Below, in pieces: positions 7,324 to 16,059 of a DNA stretch of 64,000 bases. Positions within the stretch are counted from its first letter, which is position 1, and every line of letters begins with the position of its first letter. The stretch lies in assembly GCA_025934375.1 (NCBI GenBank), contig JAICYD010000005.1:61058-125057 (forward strand), read 5' to 3'. The position numbers and the translations under genes are program-made. This DNA is from Streptosporangiaceae bacterium. Lineage in GTDB: Bacteria; Actinomycetota; Actinomycetes; Streptosporangiales; Streptosporangiaceae. Below the pieces are notes generated by a model. The model worked only from the letters and a program-made list of their open reading frames with translations. It made no database searches and was not told the DNA's origin.

Positions 7324-8262
7324 ATGGCAGAGCAGTTGCCCCCGGAGGTGATCGCGCGGCTGCGCGAGATCGACCCCGCCATCTCGCCGAGGCAGGCCCA
7401 GGAATCGTGGGCGCTGCTCACGCCGTATCACGAGAAGGCCGGCTATGCCGCCCCGCGCATCGTCCGTGACCTGCGCTACGGCGAGCATCCCCGGCACCGC
7501 CTCGACGTCCACACCGCCGTCAGCGACACCGCCGTCGGCGAGCCGGCGGCCGGCCTCGCCCCGGTGATCGTGTTCGTGCACGGCGGCGGGTTCGTCGGCG
7601 GTGACAAGCACGCGCCCGGGACGCCTCGTTATGACCTGGTCGGGGCGTGGGCGGTCCGGCATGGCTGGGTCGGCGTCACCATGACGCACCGCCTGGCCCC
7701 GCAGTTCCGGTGGCCCGCGGGCGCGCGGGACGTGGCCGCCGCGGTCGCCTGGCTGCGGGCCAGCATCGCCGGCTACGGCGGTGACCCGCAGCGGGTCATC
7801 GTGGCCGGCAACTCGGCGGGCGCCGTGCACGTCGCCGGCTACGTGGCCGGCCATGGCGGCGGCCGCCTCGACGGCGTGCGCGGCGCGGCGCTGTTGTCGG
7901 GCATCTACGAGGCACGCGCCGCCCGGCCGGGCGAGCCCGAGCACGCCTACTACGGGCCCGATCCCGGCCCGGAGACCGCCAGCCTCCCGGGACTGCTGCG
8001 CTCCCCGGTGCCATTGCTGTTCAGCGTCGCCGAGCTCGACGGCCCGGCCTTTCACGCCGCTGCCGCCAGCCTGGTCAGCGCCTGGGTCGCTCAGCATGGC
8101 GCCATGCCGCCCCTGGTCTGGGTGGAGGGCCACAATCACATGTCGACGATCGGCAGCCTGACCGTCGACGAGGCCGCCCTCGGCGTTGCGCTGGCCCGCT
8201 TCGTCGACCGCCACACGGCCAATGTTGCGCGAAGGCCGTTAGCTCCGCGCACGCCTGGGTAG
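7324..8262 (+). CDS. alpha/beta hydrolase, esterase/lipase family
   Basis: A 312-aa hormone-sensitive-lipase-type carboxylesterase. The oxyanion-hole motif HGGGFVGG appears near residue 86, the nucleophile elbow GNSAG near 163, and the likely acid and His of the triad in SVAELDGP and EGHNHMS. The N-terminal segment up to residue 65 resembles the cap of kynurenine-formamidase-like esterases, but the substrate cannot be told. ATG 7324 is preceded by GAGG. The TAG stop is embedded in a candidate -10 element for the downstream kinase. Confidence 0.85.
   Translation: MAEQLPPEVIARLREIDPAISPRQAQESWALLTPYHEKAGYAAPRIVRDLRYGEHPRHRLDVHTAVSDTAVGEPAAGLAPVIVFVHGGGFVGGDKHAPGTPRYDLVGAWAVRHGWVGVTMTHRLAPQFRWPAGARDVAAAVAWLRASIAGYGGDPQRVIVAGNSAGAVHVAGYVAGHGGGRLDGVRGAALLSGIYEARAARPGEPEHAYYGPDPGPETASLPGLLRSPVPLLFSVAELDGPAFHAAAASLVSAWVAQHGAMPPLVWVEGHNHMSTIGSLTVDEAALGVALARFVDRHTANVARRPLAPRTPG
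8238..8262 (+). promoter_or_regulatory. possible stress-type promoter for the kinase gene
   Basis: GTTA at 8238-8241, 15 bases, GGGTAG at 8257-8262. The -35 half does not match GNNT exactly. The -10 element includes the esterase stop codon, and the expected start of transcription falls within about three bases of ATG 8272, implying a leaderless message. Weaker than the other sites of this type. Confidence 0.3.
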
Positions 8263-8271
8263 CGGCTCGCC

Positions 8272-9567
8272 ATGGATGACCCCGCCCTGGATGACCCTGA
8301 TGACCTACGCCTTCTCGCGGGGAGATACCAGCTCTGCGCGGTCATGGGCCGCGGCGGGATGGGAACCGTGTGGCGCGCCCGCGACGAGCTGCTCAACCGG
8401 GAGGTGGCGATCAAGGAGATCACCTGCCCGCCCTACCTGAATGCCGCCGAGCAGCGGGCCGCGGGCCGCCGCGCGCTTACGGAAGCGCGGCTGGCCGCCC
8501 GGTTGCAGCACCCGAACGTCGTCGCCATCTACGACGTCGTCGAAGAAGACGGCCGCCCGTGGATCGTCATGGAGCTTCTGCGGTACCGGTCGCTGCGCGA
8601 CATTGTGCGCGAAGAGGGGCCATTGCCGCCGGCGCGGGCGGCGCGGCTGGGCCTGGGGATACTCGCCGCCTTGCGAGCCGCGCACGCGGTTGGCATCGTG
8701 CACCGGGACGTGAAGCCGGCCAACATCCTCCTCAGCCCCGAGGACCGCGCGGTGCTTACCGATTTCGGGATAGCGCGCGCCACCGACAGCTGCTCCACGC
8801 TCACCGCTGACCATCTGGTCGGGTCTCCGTCGTACATCGCGCCTGAGCGCGCGTGGGGCGGGCAGGCGGGCCCCGCGGCCGACTTGTGGGCGCTCGGCGC
8901 CGCCCTGTACGCCGCGGTCGAGGGACGGCCCCCGTTCGAGCGCGGTGACGCCCTGGCCAGCCTCACCGCCGCGGTCACCGACGAGCCCGAGCCGGCCACC
9001 CACGCCGGCCCCTTGTGGCCGGTGATCAGCGGGCTGCTCCGCAAGGCGCCCGAGCGCCGCCTCGGCCCCGCCGAGGCCGAGCGCCTGCTCCGGCAGGCCG
9101 TGCGGGCGGGCGAGGCACGAGCGGCCGGGGCACTGGATGCGGGAGCCGGGCCGCGATCTCCCGGCGTCCCTGGTCCCGCCCCCCAGGGCCTCGGACGGTC
9201 GCCGCGACGTTCCGCCCGGGTCCTGGGCGCGCTGGCCGCGACCCTGGCGATGGCCGCGGCGGCGACCGCCGCCGCGGCCCTTCCGCTGGGTGAGTCGGCC
9301 GGGCACCCGGCGGCCGGCCTCGCCGCGGGGCCGGCCCCGCGCGCGTCCTCGTCGTCGGTGCCCGCGTCCCCCGCGCGCAGCCCCCTCCCCTCCAGCCGCG
9401 AGCCCGCGCCGCCCGCGCCCGCGCCCGCGCCCGGCTTGGCCGCCGCGGTCTCCTCCCGCCCGGCCCCTAAGGCCAAGTGGCACCCGCCCAAGGACGGAAA
9501 GGTACCCCCACCCCCCCGTCAGGCCGGCAAGCACCGGCACCAGCACGGCCATGACCAGCCCCGGTGA
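8272..9567 (+). CDS. serine/threonine protein kinase with single membrane helix
   Basis: A 431-aa Hanks-type kinase (PknB family). The kinase domain spans about residues 18-275: glycine loop MGRGGMGTVW, Lys in VAIKEI, catalytic loop IVHRDVKPANIL, DFGIARA and the APERAWG activation-segment end. A hydrophobic segment near residues 315-340 (VLGALAATLAMAAAATAAAA) is the likely membrane anchor. A short extracytoplasmic tail rich in Ala, Pro, Ser and finally His/Lys follows. No PASTA repeats are present, so the sensing mode is unclear. It sits alone between an esterase and a topoisomerase. Confidence 0.9.
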   Translation: MDDPALDDPDDLRLLAGRYQLCAVMGRGGMGTVWRARDELLNREVAIKEITCPPYLNAAEQRAAGRRALTEARLAARLQHPNVVAIYDVVEEDGRPWIVMELLRYRSLRDIVREEGPLPPARAARLGLGILAALRAAHAVGIVHRDVKPANILLSPEDRAVLTDFGIARATDSCSTLTADHLVGSPSYIAPERAWGGQAGPAADLWALGAALYAAVEGRPPFERGDALASLTAAVTDEPEPATHAGPLWPVISGLLRKAPERRLGPAEAERLLRQAVRAGEARAAGALDAGAGPRSPGVPGPAPQGLGRSPRRSARVLGALAATLAMAAAATAAAALPLGESAGHPAAGLAAGPAPRASSSSVPASPARSPLPSSREPAPPAPAPAPGLAAAVSSRPAPKAKWHPPKDGKVPPPPRQAGKHRHQHGHDQPR

Positions 9568-9584
9568 TCGTCTAGGCCGCCGGT

Positions 9585-10607
9585 GTGCTGCGGCGCAGTG
9601 ACCTCACGGAGCCGGGCATCATGCGCCGCCGGTGCGGGCGCGGCTTCCGCTACCTGACGCCCGAGCGGGGACCCGTGGCCGACGCGACCACCCTGGCCCG
9701 GATCAAGGCGCTGGTCATCCCGCCGGCCTGGGAGGACGTGTGGATCTGCCCCGATCCGCGCGGTCACATCCAGGCGGTCGGCACCGATTCGGCGGGCCGC
9801 CGCCAGTATCGCTACCACGACCAGTGGCGTGAGCGGCGCGACCAGGAGAAGTTCGATCGCGTGCTGGAGTTCGGCCGTGCGCTGCCGCGCATCCGGGCCG
9901 TGGCCGAGCGGGACCTGCATGGCGCCGGCTTGTCCAGGAACCGGGTGCTGGCGGCGGCCATCCGGCTGATCGACGTGGGCTTCTTCCGGCCCGGCGGGGA
10001 GGAGTACGCGGTCGAGAACGGCACGTTCGGGCTGGCCACGATTCGCCGCGAGCACGTGACCTGCCGCCGGGGCGAGATCGCCTTCGAGTACACCGGCAAG
10101 AGCGGCAAGCAGCGCGAGCAGGCCGTCGCCGACGACCAGGTGTACTCGGTCGTCCAGGCCCTCAAGCGCCGCCGGTCCCCCGCCGGCCTCGATGACCTCC
10201 TCGTCTACCGCAGCGGCAAGCGCTGGCACAACGTCGGCGCCGCCGACATCAACGACTACCTGCGGGAGGCCGCCGACGGCGACTTCTCCGCCAAGGACTT
10301 CCGGACCTGGCACGCGACCGTGCTCGCGGCAGTCGGCCTGGCCGTCTCCGAGCCGGCCGCCGAGGCGCCCGCGTCCCGCAAGCGGGCCATCGCCCGTGTC
10401 GTCAAGGAGGTCGCCGGCTACCTGGGCAACACTCCCGCCGTGGCCCGCGCCTCCTACATCGACCCCCGGATCATCGAGCTCTACCAGGAGGGAGCCACGA
10501 TCGCGCCCGCCCTGGCCGACCTGGGCAAGGGCCGCGACTTCGGCGACGTGGCCACGAAGGGCCACGCCGAGCGAGCCGTGCTGGCGCTCCTGGGCGACCT
10601 CGGCTGA
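9585..10607 (+). CDS. DNA topoisomerase IB
   Basis: A 340-aa poxvirus-type topoisomerase IB, which relaxes supercoils through a 3'-phosphotyrosyl intermediate. Visible features are the N-terminal DNA-clamp region (GRGFRYLTPERGPV, IPPAWEDVWICPDPRGHIQA), GTDSAGRRQYRYH, the RNRVLAAAIRLIDVGFFR helix, GLATIRREHV, the catalytic FRTWHATVL His/Arg region and the active-site Tyr in ARASYIDPRI. GTG 9585 is the start; the gene lies 17 bases after the kinase. The length is normal for bacterial homologues. Confidence 0.92.
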   Translation: MLRRSDLTEPGIMRRRCGRGFRYLTPERGPVADATTLARIKALVIPPAWEDVWICPDPRGHIQAVGTDSAGRRQYRYHDQWRERRDQEKFDRVLEFGRALPRIRAVAERDLHGAGLSRNRVLAAAIRLIDVGFFRPGGEEYAVENGTFGLATIRREHVTCRRGEIAFEYTGKSGKQREQAVADDQVYSVVQALKRRRSPAGLDDLLVYRSGKRWHNVGAADINDYLREAADGDFSAKDFRTWHATVLAAVGLAVSEPAAEAPASRKRAIARVVKEVAGYLGNTPAVARASYIDPRIIELYQEGATIAPALADLGKGRDFGDVATKGHAERAVLALLGDLG

Positions 10608-10667
10608 CCGCCGAGGCCACGGTCCCCGGCCCGATCATCACCGGATCCCCTGGACGCCCTCGGTCCC

Positions 10668-11243
10668 TCAGTCCTTGCCCCGGCCGCTGGCGGCGTCGCG
10701 GAGCCGGTCCACGGCGGAGACCACGGGGCCGGCGCCCTTCAGGACGCCCGGCTTGGCCGGCGTGCCCGGATGCGGCCGCGTGGGCGCGCTCTGCTTAGCC
10801 TTCTCGATCTTCGAGCCGAGGTCGGCGGCGTCCTGCGCGCTCAGGGCCACGGACAGCGGCGGCCACACGACTGTCTCCTCGTAGGCGATGTGCTCGCGGC
10901 CCGCCTTGATGAACTTCGAGAGCACGTCCTCGAACTCCGGCTGGCTAGCGTCCAGCTTGTCCAGCAGGTCGAGGATCTCCTTGCCCTCCTGTTCCTGGCC
11001 GATGGCGTGGTCGGCCAGCTGATCGCCGTTGGGGAGCCGCTCGCGGACGACGGGCCAGAAGTACATTTCCTCGGCCGCCTCGTGCTTGGACTCCTCGATG
11101 ATCAGCTCCTCGACCATCTTCTCGCGCTGCGCGAGATGCGTGGCGGTGGCGCCGCTGGCCTGGGTCGGGCCGGTTCCCAGCTCGGCCAGCATCCGCTGGA
11201 CCGCCAGGTGATCGCGGCCCAGCACGTCGAACACGCTCAGCAT
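10668..11243 (-). CDS. hemerythrin HHE-domain protein
   Basis: A 191-aa di-iron, four-helix-bundle protein. Iron-ligand candidates occur in DHLAVQ (near residue 11), ESKHEAAEEMYFWP and REHIAYEE. The C-terminal 50 residues are basic and Pro-rich (SAPTRPHPGTPAKPG). Roles proposed for this family are oxygen/NO sensing or iron and redox handling. ATG 11243 has AAGGGA upstream; a longer reading to 11288 adds unrelated residues. A clear paralogue with the same architecture, including the RPHP tail, lies at 45038. Confidence 0.85.
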   Translation of the reverse strand: MLSVFDVLGRDHLAVQRMLAELGTGPTQASGATATHLAQREKMVEELIIEESKHEAAEEMYFWPVVRERLPNGDQLADHAIGQEQEGKEILDLLDKLDASQPEFEDVLSKFIKAGREHIAYEETVVWPPLSVALSAQDAADLGSKIEKAKQSAPTRPHPGTPAKPGVLKGAGPVVSAVDRLRDAASGRGKD

Positions 11244-11368
11244 GGCTTTCCCTTCGTCGTCTTGCGCAGGTGGCCCCTCCCGGCGCACCTGCCTCGGTCT
11301 GAGGCCGCTGCCCGCCAGTCACCCGCTCAACCCTCCCCGCCGAGATTCCGTCCGCTCACGCCGCGGTT

Positions 11369-12430
11369 ATGCTGCGCTACATGGAGACAGCCGACAGCGA
11401 AGCGACGCCCGCCGCGCGGGTCATCGTCACCGGCGGCGCCGGGTTCCTGGGGACGCTGCTGGCCCGGCGGCTGCTCGCCGGGCCGGTCGAGATCGGCGGG
11501 GCCGCCCCCGTTGACGTGGGCGAGCTTGTCGTCGTGGACCTGACCGCGCCCGTGCCCGGCCTCGCCGGCGACCCGAGGGTGACCGCGGTGACCGGCGACC
11601 TGCACGGCGCCTTGCCGCAGCTCGGCGACGCCGACGTCATCTTCCACCTCGCCGGGGTGGTGAGCGGCGCGGCCGAGGCCGACTTCGACCTCGGGATGCA
11701 CACGAACGTCGACGGGACGCGCGCGGTCCTGGAACATGCCCGCCAGCAGGCCCGGCGGCGGGCACAGCCGCCGGTGCTCGTCTACACGAGCTCGATCGCG
11801 GTATTCGGGATCGACCCGGCCGCCGGGCCGGAGCCACCCGAGGCCCGGCCGGAGCCCGGGCTGGCCGGCGTCATCCGCGATGACACGCTGCCGCGCCCGC
11901 AGTCCAGCTACGGCATCCAGAAGTACATCGGTGAGCAGTTCGTGGCGGACTACACCCGCAGGGGCTTCATCCGGGGCCGTTCGGTGCGGCTGATGACGGT
12001 AGCGGTGCGGCCGGGCAAGCCGAACGCGGCCGCCTCCAGCTTCATGTCCGGCATCATCCGCGAGCCGCTCGCCGGGCTGCGGGCACCCTGCCCGGTCTCG
12101 CCCGACACCCCGGTCGCGCTGTCCTCGCCGCGCCGGACCATCGACGCGATCGTGCGCGCCGCCGCCGTCAGCGACGCGGCCTGGGGCAGCCGCACCGCGA
12201 TGACCCTGCCCGGGCTGACGACCACCCCGGCGGCGATGGCGCAGGCCATGGACCGCGTCGCCGGCTACGCCGCCAGCGACCTCATCGACTGGACCGTGGA
12301 TCCCGTGATCGCCGCGATCGTCACCAGCTGGCCGGCCAGGTTCGAGACGCGCCGCGCGCACGCCCTCGGCCTGCGCGCCGAGCAGTCATTCGACGACATC
12401 GTCCGCGAGTACCTCACCACCAGCGCCTAG
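11369..12430 (+). CDS. NAD-dependent epimerase/dehydratase, D-erythronate dehydrogenase-like
   Basis: A 353-aa extended SDR enzyme. The nucleotide-binding motif VTGGAGFLGTLLARRL lies near residue 19, the acidic end of strand two in VVDLTAP, and the catalytic Ser/Tyr/Lys set in YTSSIAVFG and SSYGIQKYIGE. The overall order, including the region SVRLMTVAVRPGKPN-AASSF, matches denD-type D-erythronate dehydrogenases more than UDP-sugar epimerases. ATG 11369 or ATG 11381 could be the start. The 3' end overlaps the convergent methyltransferase gene by four bases. Confidence 0.82.
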   Translation: MLRYMETADSEATPAARVIVTGGAGFLGTLLARRLLAGPVEIGGAAPVDVGELVVVDLTAPVPGLAGDPRVTAVTGDLHGALPQLGDADVIFHLAGVVSGAAEADFDLGMHTNVDGTRAVLEHARQQARRRAQPPVLVYTSSIAVFGIDPAAGPEPPEARPEPGLAGVIRDDTLPRPQSSYGIQKYIGEQFVADYTRRGFIRGRSVRLMTVAVRPGKPNAAASSFMSGIIREPLAGLRAPCPVSPDTPVALSSPRRTIDAIVRAAAVSDAAWGSRTAMTLPGLTTTPAAMAQAMDRVAGYAASDLIDWTVDPVIAAIVTSWPARFETRRAHALGLRAEQSFDDIVREYLTTSA

Positions 12431-13188
12431 GCCACGCGCCCGCGAGCGGCCCAGGCCCGCGCCGGCAGCGTGAACGGCCCTCGCGGGAACTGGCGCGCGC
12501 AGGCCTCGCGGACCGCGCGCCGCCGTTTGGCGTCCAGCGCGGCCAGGTAGCCGCCCGCCGGGCCGACGCCGAGGGTGAACGGCCGCCACCACTGCTCGAA
12601 GGAGGAGAACTCCAGGCGCACCGTCAGCGCGCCGGACTCCACCCCGGCCAGGCCCGCCTGTCGCAGCAGGCTGGCCAGGTGCCCGTCGGCGGCGCCCGCC
12701 AGGCCCGCCTCATCTCGCGCCGCCGGGTCGACCTCCCGCGCCGCCCGCCAGAACGGCGACACCGGCGCGGCGCCGCCCGCGAAGTCCCAGACGGTCACGG
12801 CCACCGTGCCACCCGGGCGGGCGACCCGGGCCATCTCGGCCATCCCGGCCACCGGGTCGCCCATGAAGTGCACCACGAGCTGGGCGGCCACGCAGTCGAA
12901 GCCACCGTCGGGCCAGGGCAGCGCCTCGGCCGAGCCAGCTCGCACGTCCACGCCCGGCAGCCGTTCCCGCACTGCCGCCACGAACGACTCCGATGGATCC
13001 ACCGCGCTGACCATCTCGGCTCCCAGCTCGGCGACCAGGACGGCGGTCAGCGCGCCCGGCCCGCATCCCACGTCCAGCGCGCGCTGCCCGGGCGCCAGTC
13101 GCGAGAACGCGGCGAACTGAGCGGCCAGCGGCTCGGAGAACCGGCCCATGAACTGCCCGTAGGCGTCGGCCGAGACAGCGAATGACAT
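12427..13188 (-). CDS. class I SAM-dependent methyltransferase
   Basis: A 253-aa methyltransferase of the UbiE/Methyltransf_11 type. It shows motif I in ALDVGCGPGALTAVL (near residue 38), the acidic SAVDPSESFV, the ALPWPDGGFDCV segment and MARVARPGGTVAVTVWDF. ATG 13188 begins MSFAVSADAYGQF, the usual N-terminus; a longer reading is possible but lacks conserved residues. The substrate cannot be told. The stop overlaps the convergent dehydrogenase gene by four bases. It is transcribed in the same direction as the DUF6328 gene upstream, 11 bases apart. Confidence 0.85.
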   Translation of the reverse strand: MSFAVSADAYGQFMGRFSEPLAAQFAAFSRLAPGQRALDVGCGPGALTAVLVAELGAEMVSAVDPSESFVAAVRERLPGVDVRAGSAEALPWPDGGFDCVAAQLVVHFMGDPVAGMAEMARVARPGGTVAVTVWDFAGGAAPVSPFWRAAREVDPAARDEAGLAGAADGHLASLLRQAGLAGVESGALTVRLEFSSFEQWWRPFTLGVGPAGGYLAALDAKRRRAVREACARQFPRGPFTLPARAWAARGRVA

Positions 13189-13199
13189 AGGACCCGACC

Positions 13200-13685
13200 T
13201 TAGTGACGCGCGCGCCGCCGGGCCACCGGGATGGCGAACCACAGGGTTACCAGCAGCGCCCCCACGGCCGTGGTGACCACCACCGCGGGCACGGTTCCGG
13301 CGACGTAGTCGATCACCAGGGCGACCGCTGTCAAGATGGCCCCGCCCACGGCGGCCAGGCCCACCAGCGCCATCAGGTTGGCGAAGCGCACCAGGCCCCC
13401 CTTCAGCCCGCGGCGGAAGACGACCCGGTGATAGGCGACCGCGCTGAGCAGCAAGGTGGTGGCCACGGCGGCCAGCACCAGGCTGGTCAGGTAGAGGTCG
13501 CGCTGTGCCCCGTCCAGCCGGCTGAACCTGTTCGTGAAGGGCAGCGACAGCAAGGCGCCGAACAGCACCTGCACGCCGATGCTGATCACCCGCAGTTCCT
13601 GGAGCAGCTCGGCGAGATTGCGGTCATCACGCTCGGCCGCCGACTCCGACCGCGCCGCGCTTGGTGCTCCGTCCGCGTCCCCCAT
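13200..13685 (-). CDS. DUF6328-type four-helix membrane protein
   Basis: A 161-aa membrane protein. After 25 hydrophilic residues comes LAELLQELRVISIGVQVLFG and PFTNRFSRLDGAQRDLYL, the pattern of DUF6328 proteins. Four hydrophobic helices are visible, around residues 44-55, 68-90, 105-128 and 135-155. ATG 13685 is preceded by GGGAGG that belongs to the end of the small upstream reading frame. It likely shares a transcript with the methyltransferase gene. The function is unknown. Confidence 0.75.
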   Translation of the reverse strand: MGDADGAPSAARSESAAERDDRNLAELLQELRVISIGVQVLFGALLSLPFTNRFSRLDGAQRDLYLTSLVLAAVATTLLLSAVAYHRVVFRRGLKGGLVRFANLMALVGLAAVGGAILTAVALVIDYVAGTVPAVVVTTAVGALLVTLWFAIPVARRRARH

Positions 13686-13687
13686 CG

Positions 13688-13864
13688 CTACCTCCCCGCC
13701 GCCATCTCCGCCGACAAGAACCAGTGGAAGGCCAGGCTGCCGGCCATCATGCCGCACCGGTCGCGCAGGTACTTGCGCACCCCGCGCACGAGGGTGCGCC
13801 GCCAGCCGGCGGTGCCGAGTTCCAGCGGGCTGTCGGGAGCGCTGTCGGGAGCGTTGTCGGCCAT
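13688..13864 (-). pseudogene. N-terminal remnant of a YihY/BrkB-type membrane protein
   Basis: A 58-codon frame with normal actinobacterial codon use. It ends GVRKYLRDRCGMMAGSLAFH followed by WFLS, which looks like the beginning of a YihY/virulence factor BrkB (UPF0761) protein just before its first membrane helix. After WFLS the sequence runs into AEMAAGR and a stop, where full-length homologues continue for some 250 residues. The stop lies two bases before the DUF6328 start. I read it as a truncated gene left by a deletion; a small functional leader peptide is less likely. Confidence 0.5.
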
Positions 13865-13956
13865 GAAATGCGTCCCTACCCCGGCCAGATCCCGGGTAAC
13901 TGGCGCGAAATGGCCGGCTGATGTGATACCGGCGTCCGGGCGGGTAGCGGGACCCC

Positions 13957-15534
13957 ATGACTACCGAGCTACGCGAAACGGAGCAGAAGTTCGAAGCGCG
14001 GCCGGGCCTGGTGCTCCCCCCGCTGGATGATCTCCCACGGGTGGCGCAGGTGTCCGGTCCGCAGGACGAGACGCTCACCGCCGAATACTACGACACTAAC
14101 GACCTGCGGCTCCTCCAGGCGGGCGTCACGCTGCGCCGCCGCGAGGGCGGGGCCGACGCGGGCTGGCACCTGAAGCTGCCCGAAGACTCCAAGGTGGCAC
14201 GCGACGCCGCGCCCTCCCGCCGCGAGATCCAGGTGCCCCTCAGCGATGGGGAGCGCACCGCCGGGCCGATCCCGGATGAGCTAGTGCGGCTGGTCCGCGT
14301 CCACTCGCGGGGCCTGCCGCTGCGGCCGGTCGCCCGCATCCAGACGCGCCGCCACCGCACCACGCTGCGCGGCGCCGACGGCGCCTCGCTGGCCGAGGTC
14401 GTGGCCGATGAGGTCGCCGCCCAGACCCTCGGCTCGACCACCACCTTGACCCGCTGGGACGAGGTGGAAGTCGAGCTCACCGGCGGCGGCCCGCAGCTGC
14501 TCAAGGCGGCCAGCAAGCGGCTGCGCCGAGGCGGCCTGCGGCCCGCCGCGTACTCCGCCAAGCTGGAGCGCGCGCTGGCCGACGCCCTGCCTGCCCCCGC
14601 CGAGGGCCGGGCTTGCGCCCCGCGGGCCGGGCGCAAGCTCACCGCCAGCTCCCCGGCGGGCGATGTCGTCTTGGCATACGTCGCCACGCAGGTGGAGCGG
14701 ATCAAGGCCCTCGATCCCGCGGTCCGCCGCGATGAGCCGGACGCCGTCCACCAGATGCGGGTAGCCGCCCGGCGGCTGCGCGCCGCCTTCCAGGCCTTCC
14801 CCATGGTGATCCCGGAGGCGATGACGCTGCATGCCCGCGATGAGCTGCGATGGCTCGGCCAGGTGCTCGGCGAGGCCCGTGACAGCGAGGTACTCAGCGA
14901 GCGCTTCCGGTCCGAGCTGGACAGCCTCCCGGTGATGCTTTCCCCCAGCCCGGTCCGGACCCGGATCACCGCGCACTTCGCCGCGCGGCAGGCCGCCGCC
15001 CAGGCGTCGATCCGCCAGGCCCTGGACTCCCGGCGCTACCTGGCTCTCCTCGACGAGCTGGACCTCTTGCTCAGCAACGGGCCCCTGGCCCCTGCGGCAT
15101 CGGCCCCCGCCAGCGCGGTGGTGCCGCACGCCATCGCCCGGACCTACAAGCGGACCGCTCGCCGCATGCGCCGGGCACAGCGCATGCAGGCCGGGCCCGC
15201 CCGCGACACGGCGCTGCACGAGGCGCGCAAGGCGGCCAAGCGCTCCCGGTACGCGGCGGAGGCCGCCACGCCCGCGCTCGGCAAGCAGGCCCGGCGCTTC
15301 GCCAAGCGGATGAAGGCGGTTCAGTCCGCTCTGGGCGACCACCACGACGCCGTGACCGCGGGCATCGCCGCCCGCCAGGTGAGCGTGCACGCGCACCTGG
15401 CCGGGGAGGACACCTTCAGCTTCGGCCTGCTGGCCGACCGGGCGCACCGGCAGGCGACGGACTCCCGGCGGCTGGCCATGGCGGAGTGGAAGCGCGCCAC
15501 CAGCCGGAAGGCGACGAAGGTCACTCGCCGGTAG
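13957..15534 (+). CDS. CYTH and CHAD domain protein
   Basis: A 525-aa two-domain protein. Residues 1-205 form a CYTH (triphosphate tunnel) domain, with the ExExK-like TEQKFEARP at residues 8-16 and TAEYYDTNDLRLLQAGVTLR. Residues 230-520 form a CHAD domain with the repeated His/Arg-rich helices, including DAVHQMRVAARRLRAAFQAF, LHEARKAAKRSRYAAEAATP and LGDHHDAVTAG. CHAD domains bind polyphosphate and CYTH domains hydrolyse triphosphates, so a role in polyphosphate metabolism is inferred. The start lies 9 bases after a GGGTAG element. The 3' end overlaps the convergent VOC gene by 14 bases. Confidence 0.9.
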   Translation: MTTELRETEQKFEARPGLVLPPLDDLPRVAQVSGPQDETLTAEYYDTNDLRLLQAGVTLRRREGGADAGWHLKLPEDSKVARDAAPSRREIQVPLSDGERTAGPIPDELVRLVRVHSRGLPLRPVARIQTRRHRTTLRGADGASLAEVVADEVAAQTLGSTTTLTRWDEVEVELTGGGPQLLKAASKRLRRGGLRPAAYSAKLERALADALPAPAEGRACAPRAGRKLTASSPAGDVVLAYVATQVERIKALDPAVRRDEPDAVHQMRVAARRLRAAFQAFPMVIPEAMTLHARDELRWLGQVLGEARDSEVLSERFRSELDSLPVMLSPSPVRTRITAHFAARQAAAQASIRQALDSRRYLALLDELDLLLSNGPLAPAASAPASAVVPHAIARTYKRTARRMRRAQRMQAGPARDTALHEARKAAKRSRYAAEAATPALGKQARRFAKRMKAVQSALGDHHDAVTAGIAARQVSVHAHLAGEDTFSFGLLADRAHRQATDSRRLAMAEWKRATSRKATKVTRR

Positions 15535-15916
15535 CGCCGATGGGCCCTGTGTCGCTAATAGGTACTGCCCAGCCGGGTCGCGGGATCAGGCAGAAGGGGT
15601 GACCCGCCGGGTCGGCGTAGACGTCGACGTCAAGGCGGACCGCGCCCAGCTCCAGCACCCGCGGCCCGGCCTCGGCCACGTCATCGACCATGATGTCGAG
15701 GTGGAACTGCTGCGGGACCGCGGGCTCGGGCCACGTCGGCCGCTGGTTACCGGGAGCGCGCTGGAACGCCAGGCCCGAGCTGGTATCGCTGGCCGCCACG
15801 ACCACCCAGTCATCGTCGCGGTAGGTCACCGGCAGGCCGAGCACCGCCGAGTAGAAGGCGGCCAGGGTATCGGGGTCCGGGCAGTCCAGGACCACATGAT
15901 GCATCCGTCCGATCAT
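15521..15916 (-). CDS. VOC-family (glyoxalase-like) protein
   Basis: A 131-aa vicinal-oxygen-chelate protein. It opens MIGRMHHVVLDCPDPDTLAA, with FYSAVLGLPV, then a second half with QFHLDIMVDDV and DPAGHPFCLIPR, the usual positions of the metal-binding His and Glu residues. This type is often annotated glyoxalase/bleomycin resistance-like, but the substrate cannot be read. ATG 15916 gives the standard family start. It is divergent from the alpha-hydroxy-acid oxidase gene and converges on the CYTH-CHAD gene. Confidence 0.83.
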   Translation of the reverse strand: MIGRMHHVVLDCPDPDTLAAFYSAVLGLPVTYRDDDWVVVAASDTSSGLAFQRAPGNQRPTWPEPAVPQQFHLDIMVDDVAEAGPRVLELGAVRLDVDVYADPAGHPFCLIPRPGWAVPISDTGPIGATGE

Positions 15917-16059
15917 GGCACCGATAGTGCCACCTGGAGGTAATGACCGCGCGGACCGGCCCCAAGCCCCCCGGTGCCCGCCATCGGCCTCACCGTGACG
16001 CTCCGAGGCGGTCGTCGCGACCACGTTTAGCGGGCGCCACGGCGGACAGCAAGACGCGC

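Noticed and set aside
13942..13947. GGGTAG nine bases before the CYTH-CHAD start as another SigB-type promoter
   Set aside because: No GNNT at the 14-15 base spacing, and the transcript would be leaderless. Not counted in the promoter set.
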